Of a stretch of DNA of 13,038 nt, positions 1 to 6,874 are shown in pieces. The notes under the pieces are model-generated. The model did no database searches and had not been told where the DNA came from. It was given only the letters and a program-made list of their open reading frames with translations. The translations under genes were made by a program, and so were the position numbers. Within the stretch, counting starts at the first letter, position 1; the number at the start of each line of letters is the position of its first letter. Source of the DNA: an uncultured Eubacteriaceae bacterium (GTDB lineage: Bacteria > Bacillota > Clostridia > Eubacteriales > UBA1433); NCBI GenBank assembly GCA_937914785.1, contig CALGIV010000110.1, positions 1-13,038 on the forward strand, in the 5' to 3' direction.

Positions 1-125
1 GCTCCCGCAGACACGCCGATTAAGTTTTCGAACCAAATATTTTCTTCTAAAAAATAATCCAATACTCCGGCAGTGAAGATGCCGCGCATCCCGCCGCCCT
101 CTAAAATTAAGCAAGCATAATACAT
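1..125 (-). CDS. patatin-like phospholipase, N-terminal fragment (continues past left edge)
   Basis: Reading the minus strand from ATG at 125 gives 41 complete codons that run off the window. The fragment begins MYYACLILEGGGMRGIFTAG and ends in GVSAG. GGGMRG is the glycine-rich oxyanion-hole motif of bacterial patatin-like (YjjU-type) phospholipases, and GVSAG is the GxSxG nucleophile elbow, so the active-site serine is residue 39. Known members of this family are lipid acyl hydrolases with a Ser-Asp dyad; the Asp would lie outside the window. The start is set by the usual closeness of the glycine motif to the N-terminus. The upstream Shine-Dalgarno is weak. The gene is divergent from the XRE gene. 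Family assignment is solid; the substrate cannot be told. Confidence 0.85.
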   Translation of the reverse strand, partial: MYYACLILEGGGMRGIFTAGVLDYFLEENIWFENLIGVSAG

Positions 126-262
126 TCATTTACCCAAAATTTAAATTATGTGTAAGTCAAACTATTAATTAAAACAGCATTAAGCAATAAACATTGTATT
201 TCAGTCAATACTATTCATGACGACGGATTGGTAAAATGATTGTGCGAGAAAGGGGGAAGTTC

Positions 263-499
263 TTGAAAAAGCAGCATCAAAACAAGTATACACAATTGGG
301 GTTAAAAATCAGCTATTACCGTAAACTTAAAGGGTTTACACAGGAACAGCTGGCAGAAGGCTTGGACAAGAATCTAGCATTTATTGGTGCAGTGGAGGCG
401 CCGAATGTCGATCGTGCGATATCATTGGACACGTTATTTGATATCGCGGAATTTTTAGAAGTACCGGCATACAGATTTCTTCGATTTGACGAAGATTAA
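263..499 (+). CDS. small XRE-family helix-turn-helix regulator
   Basis: This encodes a 78-residue single-domain protein if translation starts at TTG 263. That start follows a strong AAAGGGGG Shine-Dalgarno at 6-base spacing. An in-frame ATG at 236 would add nine residues but has no comparable site. Residues about 12-72 form an HTH_XRE (Cro/C1) fold, with FTQEQLAEGL as helix 2 and DKNLAFIGAVE as the recognition helix region. There is no sensor domain, so it is a plain DNA-binding repressor-type protein that most likely dimerises. It stands alone, transcribed away from the patatin gene and toward the MBL hydrolase, and is closed by its own terminator. Its targets are unknown. The APNVD segment where many relatives have a Gly/Ser-rich turn is slightly unusual. 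Confidence 0.85.
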   Translation: MKKQHQNKYTQLGLKISYYRKLKGFTQEQLAEGLDKNLAFIGAVEAPNVDRAISLDTLFDIAEFLEVPAYRFLRFDED

Positions 500-528
500 A
501 TCTGTATTTCAACACTTCTAAACGACAT

Positions 529-562
529 GGGCAGTTGCATAAAGTAACTGCTCTTTTTTATT
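529..562 (+). terminator. intrinsic terminator of the XRE gene
   Basis: A 10-bp stem (529-538 with 544-553, two G-U pairs) and a five-base ATAAA loop are followed by TTTTTTATTT. It lies 30 bases after the XRE stop codon. Confidence 0.85.
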
Positions 563-627
563 TATCCATCTGTTCTCGCTTTGTGTAACCTCGCAGATTA
601 ATGATCCTCGCTATGAGTGTGTTTATC

Positions 628-1434
628 CTATATCGTCATCTGGATACCTGTGGCGAGATAAGCGATGCGTTCGTCGAGTACTGCCTTTAAGCTGTGGTAG
701 GAATCCAGTCCGGTACAATGACCGGTAAAATAGTGTGTAGTTGTTTTTAACAGTGCAACAGCAATCTTCTGGATCATCTCATCCTCCACCTGATCCAGAT
801 GAAAACCGCCGAAGACGTAATCCGGTGCACTGTGCCCGCTCAGAGAAGTATAAGCCTCAAGGATATTGACAATACCGTTGTGGGCGCATCCGGTAAACAA
901 AGCTGTTTTATTTTTTTCTGTAATGATCAGGTTTTGTTCATGTGCAAAGTCATCCGGCTCATAATCAGCACCGTTCTTTTTCAGCAGCTTGGCGTTTGTC
1001 GGCGGGAATAACGTATCTCCGGCAACGCCGGAAAAAATTCGCAGATTTTTATCAATTACCATCTCCTCTCCCACAAAGATAAATCGGTCGTTCGGCAACA
1101 TCGAATGATTTAATCCGATGTATTCAAAGCCTTCTTCCCCGCTGGCATAATACCCGCCAAAAGCGTTCTGGTTTAAGTATATGCTGGCCTTTTGGTTAGC
1201 ATCTAAAAAAGCTTCAATGCCGCCGCCATGATCGTAATGACCATGCGAGATGACCACGCAGTCAATTTCTTTTAGAGAAATGCCCATTTTCTTTGCATTT
1301 TTAATAAATAAATCGCTGGCTCCGGTATCAAACAGAATTTTATGATCGTCTGTTTCGATATAAAGGCTTAGGCCATGTTCGCATCCAAGTGACTTGTCCG
1401 ATGTCGTATTCTCCGCCAGTACCGTTATGTTCAT
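628..1434 (-). CDS. metallo-beta-lactamase-fold metal-dependent hydrolase
   Basis: This is a 268-residue cytoplasmic protein of the MBL superfamily. The metal-binding signature SHGHYDH is at residues 63-69. Further likely ligands or active-site loops are GCAHNG (His185), GGFH (His212) and TGHCTG (His239). The beginning (ITVLAENTTSDK, then CEHGLSLYIE) matches the COG1237-type group, annotated by analogy with the archaeal dihydropterin ribofuranosyl-aminobenzene phosphate synthase. That specific reaction is not established for bacterial members, so only a hydrolase role is supported. The start at 1434 is preceded by GAGGGG at 5-base spacing. The gene is monocistronic in the window and divergent from the tandem sulfatase genes. 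CTGCCAG-type repeats lie in the shared upstream region. Confidence 0.85.
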   Translation of the reverse strand: MNITVLAENTTSDKSLGCEHGLSLYIETDDHKILFDTGASDLFIKNAKKMGISLKEIDCVVISHGHYDHGGGIEAFLDANQKASIYLNQNAFGGYYASGEEGFEYIGLNHSMLPNDRFIFVGEEMVIDKNLRIFSGVAGDTLFPPTNAKLLKKNGADYEPDDFAHEQNLIITEKNKTALFTGCAHNGIVNILEAYTSLSGHSAPDYVFGGFHLDQVEDEMIQKIAVALLKTTTHYFTGHCTGLDSYHSLKAVLDERIAYLATGIQMTI

Positions 1435-1469
1435 CTTACCCCTCTTCTCTGATAATCATCGATGAGCGC

Positions 1470-1553
1470 CTGCCAGAATTGACAAGTATTCTCTCGCTGG
1501 CAGAAAACAATTGAGCAGTATGTATTTTTCTGCAATAATTTTCCCTGCCAGAA
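1470..1553. repeat. three copies of a CTGSCAGAA motif in a divergent promoter region
   Basis: CTGCCAGAA occurs at 1470-1478 and 1545-1553, and CTGGCAGAA at 1497-1505. The first two form an inverted repeat through CTGCCAG/CTGGCAG. They lie between the start of the MBL gene and the promoter of the sulfatase gene, so they may be operator sites. No regulator is assignable. Confidence 0.4.
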
Positions 1554-1611
1554 GATATAAATCATAATATACAGAAAAGATTAAAATTGTCAAGCAAAGC
1601 GTTATAAAGTA

Positions 1612-1620
1612 TGTTATAAT
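1612..1620 (+). promoter_or_regulatory. extended -10 promoter of the first sulfatase-like gene
   Basis: TGtTATAAT is a perfect extended -10 element. No good -35 is seen at 16-18 bases; TTGTCA at 1587-1592 is 22 bases away. It sits 41 bases upstream of the ATG at 1662. Confidence 0.6.
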
Positions 1621-1661
1621 ACAAATCGTAAATTTTGGAGAATTAACAGGAGTAACAGTTG

Positions 1662-3368
1662 ATGAACGAGAAAAGAAGGAAAAAAGATAGCTTTATGCCG
1701 GCGTTTGCGGTATGCCTTTTTGCATGTTTTATGTTGTTTTTTTTCGCGCCTTTAGATACTTACTTTTCAAATTTTAACGAATTGTTGTTTCAGTTATCTG
1801 ATATATGGCCTATCTTTATACTTGTTTTTGCAATTATGTTTATAGTATTTTTGATCGGATTTGCGATTTTAAGAAATTTCAAAACGGTGTACAGAGTAGC
1901 GATCGCTCTGGTGTTTGGTTTGGCATTGGCAGCGTATGCACAAGGTAATTTTTTAAATATGAACAAACCATTTTTAGATGGCAATACCCCTTATTGGCTA
2001 TTTGAAAACAGTACGATTTATACGAATTTGGCGATATGGGGTGGTCTTGTTATCCTGTCGTTTTTGCTCGCCTTCGCATTTAAAGGCGTGAAAAAACATT
2101 ATTATACGATCGTAAAAGTGCTCTCTTTTGCAATGACGGCTATTTTAGCGGTAACTTTGGTTACGATGACGATTGCAATGCCAAAAACGGACGCCGCACA
2201 ACGTGCCGCAGATCAATATTTCAACTATTATTTAACGACTGAGAACCGGTTTGAGTTGTCTGAAGAACATAATCTCGTCGTCTTTTGGCTGGATTCCGTT
2301 GAGACGGCATTGATCGATCAAGCGATGGAAAACGATCCGGAATATTTGGCAGAATTTGATGGATTCACATTTTATCATAATATGTCCGGCTCCTACAGAA
2401 AAACAGATGGTGTCTACGCTTATCTTTTGTCAGGGCAATATTACTTAAACCAAGAGCCTTTTCCTGTTTTTGCTCAAAATGCCATTAATCAAGATACATT
2501 ATTTTCAGAGATAAAGGAACAGGGTTATCATACGCATATCAGAGAATTTGGCCATGGTATTCCTTACTCTGAGGCACAGATGAGTTATTTTGATAATTTG
2601 GAAAAGGGATATCCTCAAATAAAGTCCAAAAAATTTCTGACGAAACATATGTTATTGTTGACGGCTTACCGTTATGCGCCCGTTATTATGAAGCCCTTGT
2701 TTTTCGAAGATTATACGACAAAACTGTCCGTCGATAATATTACGATTGAATTTGATAAGCCTGTCAGTTTTGTTGAACAGGATGCGGATTATGAGTTTTA
2801 TGACACCTTAAAGCAAGAGGGCTTGACGATACAGGATGATTATAAGTGTTTTAAATTCTATATGCTGCGTGCCGGTCATGGACCGATTGATATGAACGAG
2901 AAAACTGAAAAAGTAGAACGAAACTCGGTGACGATTTATCAGCAGACACTTGGAACATTGAATATATTAAACGAATATTTAAAACAAATGAAAGAGCTTG
3001 GTGTCTATGATGATGCGACTATTATCATTATGGCAGATCACGGTGAGGGATGGGTTACAGCGCCTGTCTTTATGATGAAAAATCCGAAAGAACAGGGTGA
3101 GATAAAAATTAGCCACGCAACGGTGAGCCATGAAGATATCCGTGCTACATTGATACAGGCAGCCGGTGGAGATTACCGTCCGTATGGAACGCCGGTTTCC
3201 ATGTGGCCGGAGCACATCGAAAGAGAACGTATGTTCTATGCGTATGAATATCAGTTTAACGTTGGATTTGATTACTATTTTAATGATATTACGGAATATC
3301 TCGTTCCGATGGATGCGAATGATTATGACCAGTACGTTCCCAGCGGCAATATCTATGAAAAGCCGTAA
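1662..3368 (+). CDS. membrane-anchored sulfatase/LtaS-like phosphotransferase-type protein, copy 1
   Basis: This 568-residue protein has five predicted membrane helices (about 12-30, 48-70, 77-95, 120-140, 150-172), then a large extracellular alkaline-phosphatase/sulfatase-fold domain. Candidate active-site residues are Asp211 in FWLDSVE, Thr248 in SYRKTDG as the likely nucleophile, His406 in AGHGP, and Asp459-His460 in ADHGEG. This architecture is that of lipoteichoic-acid synthase and related transferases. The Thr in place of the formylglycine Cys/Ser argues for phospho-substituent transfer rather than sulfate hydrolysis, but the substrate is unknown. The start is ATG 1662 after AGGAG at 9-base spacing; the TTG just before it is in frame but less likely. 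A close paralogue follows 131 bases downstream. The C-terminus ends in IYEKP, shared with the paralogue. Confidence 0.8.
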   Translation: MNEKRRKKDSFMPAFAVCLFACFMLFFFAPLDTYFSNFNELLFQLSDIWPIFILVFAIMFIVFLIGFAILRNFKTVYRVAIALVFGLALAAYAQGNFLNMNKPFLDGNTPYWLFENSTIYTNLAIWGGLVILSFLLAFAFKGVKKHYYTIVKVLSFAMTAILAVTLVTMTIAMPKTDAAQRAADQYFNYYLTTENRFELSEEHNLVVFWLDSVETALIDQAMENDPEYLAEFDGFTFYHNMSGSYRKTDGVYAYLLSGQYYLNQEPFPVFAQNAINQDTLFSEIKEQGYHTHIREFGHGIPYSEAQMSYFDNLEKGYPQIKSKKFLTKHMLLLTAYRYAPVIMKPLFFEDYTTKLSVDNITIEFDKPVSFVEQDADYEFYDTLKQEGLTIQDDYKCFKFYMLRAGHGPIDMNEKTEKVERNSVTIYQQTLGTLNILNEYLKQMKELGVYDDATIIIMADHGEGWVTAPVFMMKNPKEQGEIKISHATVSHEDIRATLIQAAGGDYRPYGTPVSMWPEHIERERMFYAYEYQFNVGFDYYFNDITEYLVPMDANDYDQYVPSGNIYEKP

Positions 3369-3464
3369 AAAGGATGTCGGCGAAATAACGGTGTAAGCGA
3401 TTGTCGAAGAGTTAGATTCAGGCAGGAAAACTGAACAAATTTAATCTAGAAGTTTTGAATACAA

Positions 3465-3470
3465 TATAAT
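3465..3470 (+). promoter_or_regulatory. candidate -10 of the second sulfatase-like gene
   Basis: TATAAT lies 30 bases upstream of the ATG at 3500. The -35 is poor (TTAATC at 3441-3446). No terminator is visible between the two paralogues, so the second gene may be both cotranscribed and separately initiated. Confidence 0.4.
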
Positions 3471-3499
3471 AAAAAAATAATATTATAGAGGTTAAAATA

Positions 3500-5191
3500 A
3501 TGGATGATGTAACAGTTGAGAGACAGAAGGCGAGTATTGTACCGGCAGTAGCCGTATCGTTGTTTGCTTGTTTTATGCTATTTTTCTTTGCGCCGTTAGA
3601 TACTTATTTGACAAATTCCAATGAGTTTTGGTTCAGCCTAAAGGATCTTTGGCCAAGCTTTTTAATTATTTTTTTAGGTATGTTTTTGTTGATGCTGTTT
3701 GTTTTTCTGTTAATACGTCGATTCAATATGCTATATAAGATTTGTCTGGCAGTTGCTCTGGGGTTGAGTTTAGCTGCATATTTACAGGGTAATTTTTTAA
3801 ATATCAGCACACCTTTTCTTGATGGAAATATACCCGATTGGCTCTATGATAGCAGTACCCGCCTTGCCAATGCGGCAATTTGGTTTGGAGCGGTTTTAAT
3901 AATTCTTTTATTGGCATTTGCCATTAAATTTACAAAGGAGCGTTTTTACAGTATCGTAAAAGTAATTTCCTTTGCAATGACGGCTGTTTTGGCAGTAACG
4001 GTTGGCATATCGGCATTTACAGCCCCTTCTCAAGCCAAACAAGGGCTTGAGAAGCAATATTATTTGTCGACGGAAGATCGCTTTGAATTATCGAGCGACC
4101 ATAATATCATTTTATTTTGGATCGATTCGGTTGAGACGACGATGATGGATGAAGTCCTTCAAAAGAATCCGGAATACCTGGCAGGATTTGATGGATTTAC
4201 GTATTATCATAATATGGCGGGTTCCTACAGAAAAACCGCCGGTGTTTACGCGTATTTAATGACAGGCGAATATTATCTGAATGAAAAACCATTCCCGCAA
4301 TTTGCTCAGGAAGCGCTGAATAATCAAACTTTGTTTCCCAAACTCAAAGAAATGGGATATAACATTCATATCAAAGAATGGGGTCAAGGGATTCCATATT
4401 CCGAAGTACAAATGGCATATTTTGATAATTTAGAGGCAGCAGAGATAAAATTGGGCCCCAAAAAACCGCTGATTAAAAATATGTTATTTCTGACGGCATA
4501 TCGTTATGCCCCCGTCGTTTTAAAACCGATTTTTTACGATGACTATACAGCAAAGCTGTCTACGGATAATGCAGCATTTACTTTTGAAAAACCGATTAGC
4601 TGGAATGACGATGTAGGATTTTATGATGCACTTAGAGATGAGAAGTTGGTAATACAAGGTGAATATAATTGTTTTAAATTTTACTTTTTAAGGGGTGCAC
4701 ATGGTCCTTTTGATATAAATGAAAAAACTGAAAAGGTAGAGAAAGATACGGTTACATATTACGAACAGATTCTGGGCACTTTGAACTTGGTTAATGAATA
4801 TTTTGATCAAATGAAGGAGTTGGGGATCTATGATAATTCCACGATTATTGTGATGGCGGATCATGGGGAAGGTTGGATTACCGCGCCGTCATTTTTAATG
4901 AAACCAGCAGAGGCACAGGGTGAATTGACAATATCCAATGCGCCGGTAAGTCATGAGGATATTTGGGCGACGATTATGTATGCAGCTGGCGGGGCATACG
5001 AATCGTACGGAAAACCGGTTATGATGTGGGAAGAAGGCGATGAACGTCAGCGCAAATATTATACATATGCTTGGCAAAAGAATGTTGGATTCGATTATTA
5101 TTTTGAGGATATTACAGAATATAATGTACCCGCGGATGCAAATGATTATGATAACTATAGTCCTACGGGCAATGTCTATGAAAAACCTTAA
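3500..5191 (+). CDS. membrane-anchored sulfatase/LtaS-like protein, copy 2
   Basis: This is a 563-residue paralogue of the preceding protein. By eye more than half of the residues are identical along the whole length, including the LFACFMLFFFAPLDTY first helix, the five-helix N-terminal layout and the extracellular catalytic domain. The corresponding active-site residues are all kept: Asp209 (FWIDSVE), Thr246 (SYRKTAG), His401 (GAHGP), Asp454-His455 (ADHGEG). Both copies therefore look active. ATG 3500 follows AGAGG at 8-base spacing. A strong hairpin terminator begins 55 bases after the stop. The pair is best read as a tandem duplication acting on the cell envelope, for example adding phosphoglycerol or phosphoethanolamine to a polymer or lipid; this is inference from the family only. 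Confidence 0.8.
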   Translation: MDDVTVERQKASIVPAVAVSLFACFMLFFFAPLDTYLTNSNEFWFSLKDLWPSFLIIFLGMFLLMLFVFLLIRRFNMLYKICLAVALGLSLAAYLQGNFLNISTPFLDGNIPDWLYDSSTRLANAAIWFGAVLIILLLAFAIKFTKERFYSIVKVISFAMTAVLAVTVGISAFTAPSQAKQGLEKQYYLSTEDRFELSSDHNIILFWIDSVETTMMDEVLQKNPEYLAGFDGFTYYHNMAGSYRKTAGVYAYLMTGEYYLNEKPFPQFAQEALNNQTLFPKLKEMGYNIHIKEWGQGIPYSEVQMAYFDNLEAAEIKLGPKKPLIKNMLFLTAYRYAPVVLKPIFYDDYTAKLSTDNAAFTFEKPISWNDDVGFYDALRDEKLVIQGEYNCFKFYFLRGAHGPFDINEKTEKVEKDTVTYYEQILGTLNLVNEYFDQMKELGIYDNSTIIVMADHGEGWITAPSFLMKPAEAQGELTISNAPVSHEDIWATIMYAAGGAYESYGKPVMMWEEGDERQRKYYTYAWQKNVGFDYYFEDITEYNVPADANDYDNYSPTGNVYEKP

Positions 5192-5246
5192 TATGTAGAC
5201 TTGTTAGTATTGTACAGTTAAACGGCCTTTTGTGTATAAATTTTTT

Positions 5247-5280
5247 AAAGACCCTTGTTAAGTAAGGGTCTTTTATTTTT
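5247..5280. terminator. bidirectional intrinsic terminator between convergent genes
   Basis: AAAGACCCTT (5247-5256) pairs with AAGGGTCTTT (5264-5273) around a 7-base loop. TTTTATTTTT follows on the plus strand and an A/T-rich tail on the other side. It ends the sulfatase transcript and overlaps the stop codon of the convergent adaB-like gene. Confidence 0.9.
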
Positions 5281-5731
5281 GTCGTTCCATTTCCAATAAG
5301 CTGCGCTTCATCTCTTCTCCCCAGGCATAACCCGTTAATGCGCCGTTTGAACCGATGACGCGGTGACAGGGAATAATAATCGATATCGGGTTGTGGCCAT
5401 TGGCGCGGCCAACGGCCCGGGCAGCTTTTGGTTTATTTAGTTGTCGGGCAATATCGCCATATGTACGCGTACTACCGTAAGGAATTGCCAAAAGGATATC
5501 CCAAACGGTGTGTTCAAACGGGGTGCCTTCGGGTTTCAGCGGTAAATCAAAAGTTTGAAGCTTGCCTTGAAAGTATGCCGTCAATTGCGCTGCGGCTTCC
5601 TGAATCAGCGGCGTTTGCCGGATGGGGTATTCCGGTGGCAGGTCTCTAAAATAAACATAGGTTAAAAATCCGTTTTTTTCTGCGATGCCCATTTTTCCGT
5701 AAGGCGTATCGTAATAATATGCGTTTTTCAT
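5273..5731 (-). CDS. adaB: methylated-DNA--[protein]-cysteine S-methyltransferase (AdaB/Ogt type)
   Basis: This 152-residue suicide repair enzyme moves the alkyl group from O6-alkylguanine (and O4-alkylthymine) to its own cysteine. The PCHRVIG active site is at 121-127 with acceptor Cys122. Upstream is the RAVGRANGHNPI segment, containing the arginine finger and DNA-recognition helix, and downstream GYAWGEEMKRSLLEME, typical of the family. The start is ATG 5731 because AAAGGA lies 8 bases ahead and the family begins with a short N-terminal domain. A longer reading to 5932 would run through the upstream adaA gene and is not credible. It starts 4 bases after the adaA stop, so the two are translated as an operon, as in the B. 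subtilis adaA-adaB arrangement. Confidence 0.93.
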   Translation of the reverse strand: MKNAYYYDTPYGKMGIAEKNGFLTYVYFRDLPPEYPIRQTPLIQEAAAQLTAYFQGKLQTFDLPLKPEGTPFEHTVWDILLAIPYGSTRTYGDIARQLNKPKAARAVGRANGHNPISIIIPCHRVIGSNGALTGYAWGEEMKRSLLEMERQK

Positions 5732-5735
5732 CCTC

Positions 5736-6293
5736 TCATTCCTTTCTGTAACGGAGCCGATATTCTTTTGGCGGCAGGCCAAATTCTTTTTTAAAACATC
5801 GATAAAAAGCAGCGACGCTGTCAAAGCCACATGAAAAAGCGATTTCGATAATCTGTCTGTCGGTTTTAAGAAGCAGGCTTTGAGCTTTTTCAAGGCGCAG
5901 GTTGTTTCGGTATTCAAAGGGCGTTTGGCCAAACTGTTTTGAAAAGACGGTGGAAAGGTGGCTGTAAGTCAAACCCATTTCGTTCAGCGTTGACATCAAT
6001 TGATCGCGGTCGTAGTAGAGCCGGTCAATATGCTCCTTGACCGCCTGCGCCATCTCTTCAAACGGACGATAATCGATGAGATCGGGGCGGCAAAGTTTGC
6101 ATGGCCTGAACCCGGCTTTTTCCGCTGCGGTTTTAGTGTCGTAGAAAAGTACATTCTTTTTTAACGGTGTACGCGCCCGGCACGATGGCTTGCAATAGAT
6201 ACCGGTTGTTTTGACAGCCAGATAAAAGATGCCGTCGTAGTTTATCGTCTTTTCCGCAACAATTTGCCATTTCTGCATATCGCTAAGTACCAT
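5736..6293 (-). CDS. adaA: bifunctional methylphosphotriester sensor / AraC-type activator AdaA
   Basis: This is a 185-residue protein starting at ATG 6293 (Shine-Dalgarno AGGTGA, 5-base spacing); an in-frame GTG at 6302 would add three residues. The N-terminal Ada zinc domain has the four ligands in GIYCKPSCRA and FRPCKLCRP. In numbering from the GTG these are Cys37, Cys41, Cys68 and Cys71; Cys37 is the expected acceptor of the methyl group from Sp-methylphosphotriesters. The rest is a two-HTH AraC domain, with conserved IIEIAFSCGFDSVAAFYRCFKKEFGLPPKEYR. In B. subtilis the methylated AdaA turns on the adaA-adaB operon, and the same autoregulation is expected. Its own promoter has an extended -10. 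Confidence 0.93.
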   Translation of the reverse strand: MVLSDMQKWQIVAEKTINYDGIFYLAVKTTGIYCKPSCRARTPLKKNVLFYDTKTAAEKAGFRPCKLCRPDLIDYRPFEEMAQAVKEHIDRLYYDRDQLMSTLNEMGLTYSHLSTVFSKQFGQTPFEYRNNLRLEKAQSLLLKTDRQIIEIAFSCGFDSVAAFYRCFKKEFGLPPKEYRLRYRKE

Positions 6294-6318
6294 TGCAATC
6301 ACCTGCCTTTTGAATATT

Positions 6319-6327
6319 ATTATAGCA
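6319..6327 (-). promoter_or_regulatory. extended -10 promoter of the ada operon
   Basis: The minus strand reads TGCTATAAT, 26 bases before the ATG at 6293. No clear -35 is seen, as expected for an activator-dependent promoter. Confidence 0.6.
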
Positions 6328-6415
6328 TTTTATTTGTTTGGGGTCTTCTCATTTTTGCGGAAGTATATTTTGCCGGTACAAATTTAAAGCGGATGCATAT
6401 ACTTATAATACGAAC

Positions 6416-6433
6416 TCTGTATACGTATACAGA
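6416..6433. promoter_or_regulatory. 18-bp perfect palindrome, probable operator
   Basis: TCTGTATACGTATACAGA is a perfect dyad. It ends 16 bases upstream of the -35 of the small-peptide promoter and about 90 bases from the ada promoter, with another TATAAT at 6404-6409 just to its left. It looks like a dimeric-regulator binding site. No regulator gene is adjacent. Confidence 0.55.
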
Positions 6434-6449
6434 ATGGCGTTTTTGGTAA

Positions 6450-6478
6450 TTGAAACGTAGGCAGCAGCGTTTTATAAT
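6450..6478 (+). promoter_or_regulatory. strong sigma-A-type promoter of the small peptide gene
   Basis: TTGAAA (6450-6455), a 17-base spacer and TATAAT (6473-6478) give near-consensus housekeeping geometry. The predicted transcript starts near 6485, about 38 bases upstream of the ATG at 6523. Confidence 0.75.
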
Positions 6479-6522
6479 GATTTTACAGATAGTGATATTT
6501 TAAAAAACAGGGAGGAGCCGTG

Positions 6523-6666
6523 ATGTGTGAAGAAAGGACTATATGGATAGCACTGCCGGAAATTCAGTCAGAGAACAAATCAAGCTTGGAAATATTTGAG
6601 CAGGAGGATATTTTAGAGTCAACGGTGTGCTCTGCAGAATTTTCGCGATGTTGCCTCGCGGAATAG
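6523..6666 (+). CDS. small acidic cysteine-containing peptide, unknown function
   Basis: This is a 47-codon gene starting at ATG 6523. A very strong GGGAGGAG ribosome binding site precedes the start at about 6-base spacing. The peptide begins MCEERTIWIALPEI and ends TVCSAEFSRCCLAE. It is strongly acidic (ten Glu and one Asp against three basic residues), with Cys at 2, 36, 43 and 44, and has no membrane helix or signal peptide. A consensus promoter lies before it and an intrinsic terminator 24 bases after its stop, making a self-contained unit of about 230 bases. I recognise no family. An acidic leader with a Cys/Ser-rich tail is compatible with a precursor of a modified peptide, but no modifying enzyme or transporter is present. 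It could also be a small regulatory or metal-binding protein. Confidence 0.6.
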   Translation: MCEERTIWIALPEIQSENKSSLEIFEQEDILESTVCSAEFSRCCLAE

Positions 6667-6689
6667 AAATAGTAGCTATACTTAATTGA

Positions 6690-6714
6690 AAAGTCGGCCT
6701 GAGCCGGCTTTTTG
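6690..6714 (+). terminator. intrinsic terminator of the small peptide gene
   Basis: AAAGTCGGC (6690-6698) pairs with GCCGGCTTT (6703-6711), with one T-G wobble and a CTGA loop. A T-run to 6713 follows. Confidence 0.88.
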
Positions 6715-6799
6715 TATGTTACAAACAGGGCGAACCTGCTATTGGCAGTGGTAGAATAAAACGGAACAAAAGAATATTTGCTTAAATTAATTTACCTGT

Positions 6800-6825
6800 A
6801 TAAACGATGCAGTTTATGCTATAAT
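6800..6825 (+). promoter_or_regulatory. promoter with overlapping inverted repeat before the Ntn-hydrolase gene
   Basis: An extended -10, TGCTATAAT, lies at 6817-6825. Just upstream ATAAAC (6800-6805) and GTTTAT (6812-6817) form an inverted repeat around GATGCA, placed in the -35/-10 spacer where a repressor would block polymerase. Confidence 0.5.
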
Positions 6826-6874
6826 TTTTAAATAGATGATAAAGTATTACGCTAAAGTAAAAGGGGGGAAATAT

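Noticed and set aside
2979..3215. 78-codon minus-strand frame inside the first sulfatase-like gene
   Set aside because: It is a shadow of a conserved coding region whose plus-strand frame carries the catalytic ADHGEG motif.
5732..5932. N-terminal extension of the AdaB reading frame (67 extra residues)
   Set aside because: It overlaps the well-supported adaA C-terminus in another frame and lacks homology; the ATG at 5731 has a proper ribosome binding site and gives the normal family start.
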